From Tunturiibacter empetritectus (GTDB lineage Bacteria; Acidobacteriota; Terriglobia; Terriglobales; Acidobacteriaceae): DNA of 64,000 nucleotides. Where the stretch lies: assembly GCF_014201375.1 (NCBI RefSeq), contig NZ_JACHDZ010000002.1, positions 666,191 to 730,190 on the forward strand, written 5' to 3'. Each line of letters starts with the position of its first letter. Position 1 is the stretch's first letter. Below are positions 56,898 to 64,000 of this stretch, piece after piece. Below the pieces are notes generated by a model. It made no database searches, was not told the DNA's origin, and saw only the letters and a program-made list of their open reading frames with translations. The position numbers and the translations under genes are program-made.

Positions 56898-56966
56898 TGA
56901 ACCTCCCCGTCCAACCAGAACTCAAGCTGAACGGTCACACCGCAACCGCTGAATAGCTGAACCCAT

Positions 56967-56995
56967 AGTGTAAAAGCTGCACAGACCGGAAGCAA
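56967..56995 (-). promoter_or_regulatory. Promoter of the large lipoprotein gene
   Basis: On the minus strand TTGCTT (56995-56990), exact 17-bp spacer, TACACT (56972-56967); leader of about 60 nt. The -35 lies inside a CCGGAAG-CAAAT-CTTCCGG hairpin (56986-57004) that could also end the upstream S9 peptidase transcript. Confidence 0.55.
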
Positions 56996-57115
56996 ATCTT
57001 CCGGGCATAAATACTGTTCGAACGTTGGTTGGACGATCCAGCCAATCATTTCGCATCGTGACAAGTTTGCTCCCTTTCGCGAAAGATTGCGGACGGGAGC
57101 GAGACCGGAAGACTT

Positions 57116-59296
57116 CTACTTTGCGGGCATCTCTGTCTCGAACCAGTTGAGGGCCCGCTCGAGAACGTCCCTGCGATGCGCGGGGTCGTGGAAGGCATGC
57201 CCCTCGTTTGGGTATATCACTAACTGCGTCTTCACGCCTTCGGCACGGAGCGCATGCCAGAACTCGAAGCTCTGCGGAGCGGGGCATTCGCCGTCGCGAT
57301 CTCCGACGACGACCAGGGTTGGGGTCTTTACTTTTTTGATGTATTCGATGGCTGAGCTCTTTGCGTAGACTTCGGCGTCGTCATAGACGGTCTTGCCGAA
57401 GAAGGGCACCATCCACTGGTCGATGGAGTTTTCACCGTAGTAGCTCTTCCAGTCGCTGATGCCTGCTCCGGCGACGGCTGCTTTGAAGCGCGTGGTCTGG
57501 GTGACGCCGAACATGGTCATGAAGCCGCCGTAGCTCCAGCCGGTGAGGCCCTCACGATCTTTGTCGATGGGGAAGCGCTTTTCGAGGACGTCCATGCCGG
57601 TGAGGATGTCGTGAAGGTCACCGTAGCCGAAGTCCTTGATGTTGGCCTGGGTGAACTTCTCGCCTTGGCCGTAGCTGCCGCGCGGGTTGGGCATGAAGAC
57701 GAAGTATCCGAGTGCGGAGAATGGCGCGCCGCCATATCCCGCGCCTGGCCAGCGAGGTGTGACGGCGCTAGAGGGACCACCGTGCACGCTGACGAGGAGA
57801 GGATATTTCTTTGCGGGGTCATAGTTGGCGGGGTGGAGGAGCCATCCCTGAACTTTGAAGCCGCCGTTGGTCCATTCGATGTTCTCGGTCTTTCCCCAGG
57901 CGGGTTTGAGGCTGTCGTTGAGGTGGGTGATCTGCTTGAGGTCGTGAAGGGGGCCGGCCCATACCTCGGGGGCGCGCTCGAAGGAGCTGCGGATGATCGC
58001 GATGGTGTGCTCTTGGGAGATGGAGACGCTCATGACCAGGTCGCCTGCGCCGATGGTCTCGGGGAAGGTGACGCTGGCCTGCGGGATGTCTCTGCCGGTG
58101 GCGAGATCGAGGGCGGTGAGGTGACTGTTGCCGCCTACGTGTTCGGCCATGGCGATGAGTTCGGGGCCGGCCCAGCCGAAGTAGGCGACCGATGCGGCGC
58201 GGCCCGGGGTTATGTTCTTTGGCTCGCCGCCGGTGGAGGGGATCAGGTAGAGATCGCCGCCGGTGGATCCCTGATCGCTCATGATGCCGCCTATGAAGGC
58301 GATTTGCTTGCCGTTGGGGGAGTAGCGGGGGACGGCGATCTGGAGGCCGTGGAGGGGGCCGGAGATTTTGGTGGGGTCGAGGATCGCGGTGGGAACTCCC
58401 ATCGGCGCTCCGGCTTCCTTGCACATGTTTATTTTTGTCTTCTGGCCCTTGTCGTCGGTGTTTTCGTATTCGCCGCACGCGGCGATGAAACCGACGTATT
58501 GAGTGTAGAGTCTTGCGACCCACCAGTTATTTTCGCCTGGCGCGTCGGCAGCGATGTATGCGATGTTGCGCGAGTCGGGAGCCCAGTTGAACTCGTATAC
58601 GTGAAGTTGGCGGATAGGCGAGATCCAATTTCCCAGGCCTGAAGCAACATCCACGCCATAGATTCGCTGCACCTCGACGCCGTCTTCGCCGATGACGCCG
58701 GACCACGGCTTCATGGCGGCGAGGGCTCCGGCGGAGCGGGTAGCGTTTTCGACGAAGAGGAAGGCGATGGATTTGCCGTCGGGTGACCAGGCGAGAGAGT
58801 CGATGTTCCCTACGAGATGGGTGAGTTGTTTCGATTCGCCAGAGCCCTTCGACCAGAGGAAGACTTGGTCTTGTCCGGGCTGATCTATCTTGGCGGTGCA
58901 GTCGGATACGAAGGCCAGAGACTCTCCGTCGGGCGACCACTTTGGATCGGAGCTGCTGCAGTTTGTTGCTCCTGAGCCGGTGGAGACGATCTTTTCTTTT
59001 GCGGGGTCTGGGTTTGCTACCTCGGAGAGGTGAATCTGGGTGCCGTCATGGGTGCGGACTGACCAGGCGACGATGGCTCCATCGGGTGAGATGGATGCGG
59101 CGGAGGGGGTTTTGGTCTGGCCGAGGGTTTGGATCAGGGAGCCGATCCGCGGGTCTTTGAGACTAGAGGCGTTTGCGTCGGACTCGGCGTGGGCTGCGGA
59201 GGCGGCTCCGAGCATCAGCAGGGCGGTGCATGCGGCGGCGGTGAAGGCGGTGAAACCAGAGGAGGGGGAACAGTCGCGGAGATCTGCCAAAGCCAT
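57116..59296 (-). CDS. Secreted S9 family prolyl oligopeptidase (DPP IV/acylaminoacyl type)
   Basis: 726 aa. A signal peptide (FTAAACTALLMLGAASAAHA) shows export. The N-terminal two-thirds is a WD-like propeller (LSWSPDGKSIAF-type repeats: WSPDGESLAFVSD, YSPNGKQIAFIGG). The C-terminal alpha/beta hydrolase has nucleophile Ser588 in GWSYGGFMTMFG, Asp in VVVGDRDGE and His in NEGHAFHDP, so the triad is intact. It cleaves short peptides, likely for peptide scavenging. Leaderless by position (TAGGCT, 6 nt, ATG). Divergent from the str operon. Confidence 0.92.
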   Translation of the reverse strand: MALADLRDCSPSSGFTAFTAAACTALLMLGAASAAHAESDANASSLKDPRIGSLIQTLGQTKTPSAASISPDGAIVAWSVRTHDGTQIHLSEVANPDPAKEKIVSTGSGATNCSSSDPKWSPDGESLAFVSDCTAKIDQPGQDQVFLWSKGSGESKQLTHLVGNIDSLAWSPDGKSIAFLFVENATRSAGALAAMKPWSGVIGEDGVEVQRIYGVDVASGLGNWISPIRQLHVYEFNWAPDSRNIAYIAADAPGENNWWVARLYTQYVGFIAACGEYENTDDKGQKTKINMCKEAGAPMGVPTAILDPTKISGPLHGLQIAVPRYSPNGKQIAFIGGIMSDQGSTGGDLYLIPSTGGEPKNITPGRAASVAYFGWAGPELIAMAEHVGGNSHLTALDLATGRDIPQASVTFPETIGAGDLVMSVSISQEHTIAIIRSSFERAPEVWAGPLHDLKQITHLNDSLKPAWGKTENIEWTNGGFKVQGWLLHPANYDPAKKYPLLVSVHGGPSSAVTPRWPGAGYGGAPFSALGYFVFMPNPRGSYGQGEKFTQANIKDFGYGDLHDILTGMDVLEKRFPIDKDREGLTGWSYGGFMTMFGVTQTTRFKAAVAGAGISDWKSYYGENSIDQWMVPFFGKTVYDDAEVYAKSSAIEYIKKVKTPTLVVVGDRDGECPAPQSFEFWHALRAEGVKTQLVIYPNEGHAFHDPAHRRDVLERALNWFETEMPAK

Positions 59297-59302
59297 TGGA
59301 AA

Positions 59303-59308
59303 AGCCTA
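59303..59308 (-). promoter_or_regulatory. TAGGCT -10 box of the S9 peptidase (probable leaderless start)
   Basis: Minus strand TAGGCT, 6 nt (TTTCCA), then ATG. No ribosome binding site. Confidence 0.45.
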
Positions 59309-59436
59309 GCATGGAGTGGGGATTCGCTTTTGTCAGGGACTGGTCGGAGACTGGTTGGGGGTCGGTCGGGGACGGGGGTGGGTGCAGCCGCAATGGTGCA
59401 ATTGGCGGGATTTGAGGGTAGAGATCGCCAAAAAAT

Positions 59437-59465
59437 TTGACGTTTCGCCGTTAGATTGCTATTGT
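59437..59465 (+). promoter_or_regulatory. Strong promoter of the str operon (P1)
   Basis: TTGACG (59437-59442), 17-bp spacer, TATTGT (59460-59465): the best sigma-70-type match in the window. It predicts a leader of about 520 nt before rpsL. Confidence 0.65.
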
Positions 59466-59612
59466 AAGAAGGTTCCGCGAGTATCCGGACCGTGTCGTAG
59501 GGAAAGCTCAACGCAGTTGTTGGCAAGCTCGACGCACGGAGGGGTGGAGAAAAACCCACGCGATCACCAAGATTCGTCTCCCTGTCGCAAGGCGGGTGCC
59601 GAAGGATTGCGC

Positions 59613-59618
59613 TATACT
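59613..59618 (+). promoter_or_regulatory. Second -10 box in the str leader (P2)
   Basis: TATACT without a recognisable -35 at 17 bp. Transcription from here would begin near 59625. Confidence 0.35.
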
Positions 59619-59624
59619 GGATAC

Positions 59625-59886
59625 AAGAGATTCACCGCAGAGCATTCCTGATCCGTGTTGTTCGGTCTGAAATGTTGTAAGTCTGCGGCCTATCGCAATC
59701 GTGCCTGCGACACCCTCCACCCTGGACGGGCTATGCGGGCCGGGACAGCGAAACGGAGTCGGCTCATCCTTGAATGAGGAAAGACGCTCGACCACCGTCG
59801 ACTGTTTACGTCTGGTTTGTTGTACCGGTTTACAGACGCAGCAGGGAAGATCTTCGTCAGAGACGCTTCAGCGTTCTCATTTTTTT
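59625..59886 (+). ncRNA. Candidate structured leader or small RNA upstream of rpsL
   Basis: About 260 nt bounded by a TATACT box and an intrinsic terminator. It contains hairpins TCGCA-8 nt-TGCGA, CTCAT-CCTTGA-ATGAG and CGTCTG ... CAGACG, and no credible ORF. It may be a premature-termination product of the str leader or an independent small RNA. I could not match it to RNase P, tmRNA, SRP or 6S RNA with confidence. Confidence 0.35.
59860..59886 (+). terminator. Intrinsic terminator inside the str leader
   Basis: GAGACGC, loop TTCA, GCGTTCTC (one bulged T), then A and seven T. It lies about 105 bp before the rpsL start, so it would end or attenuate leader transcripts. Confidence 0.6.
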
Positions 59887-59991
59887 GCGTGTGCCGTGCA
59901 GGTACCGCACGAGGCGAAGCTTGAATCCTACCTGCGCGTCTCACACAGGTTTGGTTGTAGATGTTTTGCCGCGCATTAACAAGGAGTTCTA

Positions 59992-60375
59992 GTGCCTACG
60001 TTCCATCAGCTCGTCAAGCAGGGCCGCACGCCCACTCGTTATAAGACCGCCAGCCCCGCGCTCCAGGGTTCGCCCCAGCGCCGTGGCGTCTGCACCCGCG
60101 TTTACACCCAGACCCCGAAGAAGCCGAACTCGGCTCTCCGTAAGGTCGCGCGTGTTCGCCTCACCAACGGGATTGAGGTCACGACCTACATCCCGGGCAT
60201 CGGCCACAACCTGCAGGAGCACTCGATTGTGCTGATCCGCGGCGGCCGTGTGAAGGATCTGCCGGGCGTTCGGTATCACGTCGTTCGCGGAACGCTCGAC
60301 TCGGTCGGCGTGGCCAACCGGAAGCAGAGCCGCTCGAAGTACGGCGCGAAGCGTCCGAAGGCTGCTGCGAAGTAG
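59992..60375 (+). CDS. rpsL: Ribosomal protein S12
   Basis: 127 aa, standard length. GTG start with AAGGAG 5 nt upstream; [12 protein letters not shown] follows. The decoding-site loop [20 protein letters not shown] carries the Lys that is replaced in streptomycin-resistant strains, so this allele looks wild type. [14 protein letters not shown] end of loop and [13 protein letters not shown] tail are normal. First gene of the str operon. Confidence 0.97.
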   Translation: MPTFHQLVKQGRTPTRYKTASPALQGSPQRRGVCTRVYTQTPKKPNSALRKVARVRLTNGIEVTTYIPGIGHNLQEHSIVLIRGGRVKDLPGVRYHVVRGTLDSVGVANRKQSRSKYGAKRPKAAAK

Positions 60376-60502
60376 TTTGTGGTTTGAAGCAGTTTGAGTT
60401 TTTAGATCAACCCGGCTGGCCTGATGGATTGGGCTGGCTGCATAAACCAGGTTCAGGGCTTGAGAGGTCTACGGTCCTGAAGGAAGACGAGAAGAGAGAG
60501 CA

Positions 60503-60973
60503 ATGCCGAGAAAAGGTTACATCGCTAAGCGTGAAGTTGCTGCAGACCCGGTCTATAACTCGACCCTGGTCACAAAATTTGTCAACTCAATGATGTGGGG
60601 CGGCAAGAAGTCGACCGCACAGGGCATCTTCTACACCGCCATGACCAACCTTGAGCAGAAGGGTGGCGACGAAGCCCTCAAGCTGTTCAAGAAGGCGATC
60701 GAGAACTGCAAGCCGCTTCTCGAGGTCAAGAGCCGCCGTGTTGGTGGAGCGAACTACCAGGTGCCGATCGAAGTTCTGCCGGAGCGCCGCACCTCGCTCG
60801 CGATCCGCTGGCTGGTGACTTACGGCCGCGCACGTGGCGAGAAGGGCATGGTTGAGAAGCTCACCGCTGAGCTGCTTGATGCGGCCAATGGCCGTGGCGC
60901 CGCGATGAAGAAGAAGGAAGACGTTCACCGTATGGCCGAGGCCAATAAGGCTTTCGCGCACTACCGCTGGTAG
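60503..60973 (+). CDS. rpsG: Ribosomal protein S7
   Basis: 156 aa 16S rRNA 3'-domain organiser. [20 protein letters not shown] opens it, and [20 protein letters not shown] and [13 protein letters not shown] are conserved. Separated from rpsL by 127 bp with no visible terminator. Preceded by GAAGAGAGAG. Confidence 0.97.
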   Translation: MPRKGYIAKREVAADPVYNSTLVTKFVNSMMWGGKKSTAQGIFYTAMTNLEQKGGDEALKLFKKAIENCKPLLEVKSRRVGGANYQVPIEVLPERRTSLAIRWLVTYGRARGEKGMVEKLTAELLDAANGRGAAMKKKEDVHRMAEANKAFAHYRW

Positions 60974-61057
60974 TTGGTTTTCCAGCAGAGCGTCCTTAGA
61001 TTTTGGGTTCAACGCAGTTTTTACCGCGAGCAGACGCTCGCAGATGAGAGATAGACC

Positions 61058-63157
<2,100 letters not shown>

Positions 63158-63227
63158 GTAAGCCGGTGCCGCAAGGTGCAAACAGTTTAGTAGTTGAACT
63201 TTAGAAGTACGAAACACGGAGAGAGTC

Positions 63228-64000
63228 ATGGGCAAGGAAAAGTTTGACCGGTCAAAGCCGCACGTAAACATCGGGACGATCGGGCACATCGATCATGGCA
63301 AGACGACGCTGACGGCGGCGATTACGAAGGTGCTCTCGAAGCACAACCCGAATAACAAGTTTCGTTCGTTCGACACGATTGATAACGCACCTGAGGAGCG
63401 CGAGCGCGGTATTACGATTGCCACCTCGCACGTCGAGTACGAGACGCCGAACCGGCACTACGCGCACGTCGACTGCCCGGGTCACGCGGACTACATCAAG
63501 AACATGATCACCGGAGCCGCACAGATGGACGGCGCGATCCTGGTGGTTGCGGCGACCGACGGCCCGATGCCCCAGACCAAGGAGCACGTTCTGCTGGCGC
63601 GTCAGGTTGGCGTTCCCTTCATCGTGGTGTTCCTGAACAAGTGCGATGCGGTTGAGGACGAAGAGCTTATCGAGCTGGTGGAGATGGAGGTTCGCGAGCT
63701 GTTGTCGAAGTACGACTACCCTGGCGACGACACTCCGATCATCCGCGGCTCAGCGTTGGGCGCGCTGAACGGCGAAGCCCAGTGGGAGGCCAAGATCGAC
63801 GAGCTGATGGCGGCGGTGGACAAGTACATTCCGCAGCCTGAGCGCGCGGTCGACCAGCCGTTCCTGATGCCGATCGAAGACATCTTCTCGATCTCTGGCC
63901 GTGGCACTGTGGTGACGGGCCGTATCGAGCGCGGCAAGGTGAAGGTTGGCGAGGACTGCGAGATCGTGGGCTTCCGCGAGACCCGCAAGACGGTCTGCAC
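63228..64000 (+). CDS. tuf: Elongation factor Tu (3' end outside window)
   Basis: 257 complete codons to the window edge out of about 395. GTP-binding motifs: [17 protein letters not shown] (G1), [13 protein letters not shown] (G2), [20 protein letters not shown] (G3), NKCDAV (G4) and GSALGAL (G5). Domain II begins with [17 protein letters not shown]. It delivers aminoacyl-tRNA to the ribosome. ATG start with GGAGAGAG 4-6 nt upstream; 70 bp after fusA, fourth gene of the str operon. Confidence 0.96.
   Translation, partial: MGKEKFDRSKPHVNIGTIGHIDHGKTTLTAAITKVLSKHNPNNKFRSFDTIDNAPEERERGITIATSHVEYETPNRHYAHVDCPGHADYIKNMITGAAQMDGAILVVAATDGPMPQTKEHVLLARQVGVPFIVVFLNKCDAVEDEELIELVEMEVRELLSKYDYPGDDTPIIRGSALGALNGEAQWEAKIDELMAAVDKYIPQPERAVDQPFLMPIEDIFSISGRGTVVTGRIERGKVKVGEDCEIVGFRETRKTVC

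Noticed and set aside
59775..59783. GAGGAAAG resembling a conserved RNase P RNA block
   Set aside because: The other universal RNase P segments and the ~350-nt length are not present around it.
59640..59886. Leader RNA as 6S RNA
   Set aside because: A promoter and terminator of suitable spacing exist, but I could not fold the long closing stems around a central bubble that define 6S RNA.

Overview
The window looks like a chromosomal stretch of an acidobacterium of the Acidobacteriaceae (Edaphobacter, Granulicella or Terriglobus type). This is inferred from overall gene content, the high-GC coding style and recurrent short intergenic repeats; no marker search was possible. Both edges cut through genes: hutI on the left and tuf on the right. 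I saw no tRNA, rRNA, CRISPR array or full insertion sequence.

Left part (0-21 kb). A hutH-hutU-hutI operon for histidine degradation is divergent from an Lrp/AsnC regulator. Next come a secreted M20 peptidase, a Tat-exported multicopper oxidase paired with a PQQ dehydrogenase carrying two cytochrome c domains, a nucleoside-type symporter facing a sugar-isomerase-like protein, a sugar porter, a cold-shock protein, a KdsC-type phosphatase and a very large Lhr helicase.

Middle (21-38 kb). Ndk, a HAD phosphatase, a frameshifted GNAT acetyltransferase, a secreted aldose epimerase and a two-subunit CoA transferase precede a cobalamin riboswitch. The riboswitch heads a two-gene metal-chelatase operon (ferredoxin-CobN plus ChlI/ChlD fusion). 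Then follow a stand-alone CysJ-like reductase, a SnoaL-like protein, AraC and TetR regulators, an azoreductase and a DoxX protein.

Right part (38-64 kb). Endonuclease IV, two related secreted proteins, a methyltransferase-like protein, a flavin oxidase, leuS, small membrane proteins, guaA, a sodium/solute symporter, an enoyl-CoA hydratase, a lumazine synthase with an extra N-terminal domain followed by nusB, a large lipoprotein, an S9 peptidase, and the str operon rpsL-rpsG-fusA-tuf behind a long leader.

Four signals stand out at window scale. (1) The + strand switches from C-rich to G-rich near 21.3-22.5 kb regardless of gene direction, as at a replication origin. (2) Ten genes start 6-9 nt after a TANNNT box with no ribosome binding site, which points to leaderless transcription. 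(3) A ~197-bp element with long inverted arms recurs, usually filling the gap between convergent genes. (4) RibH carries a glyoxalase-like N-terminal domain.
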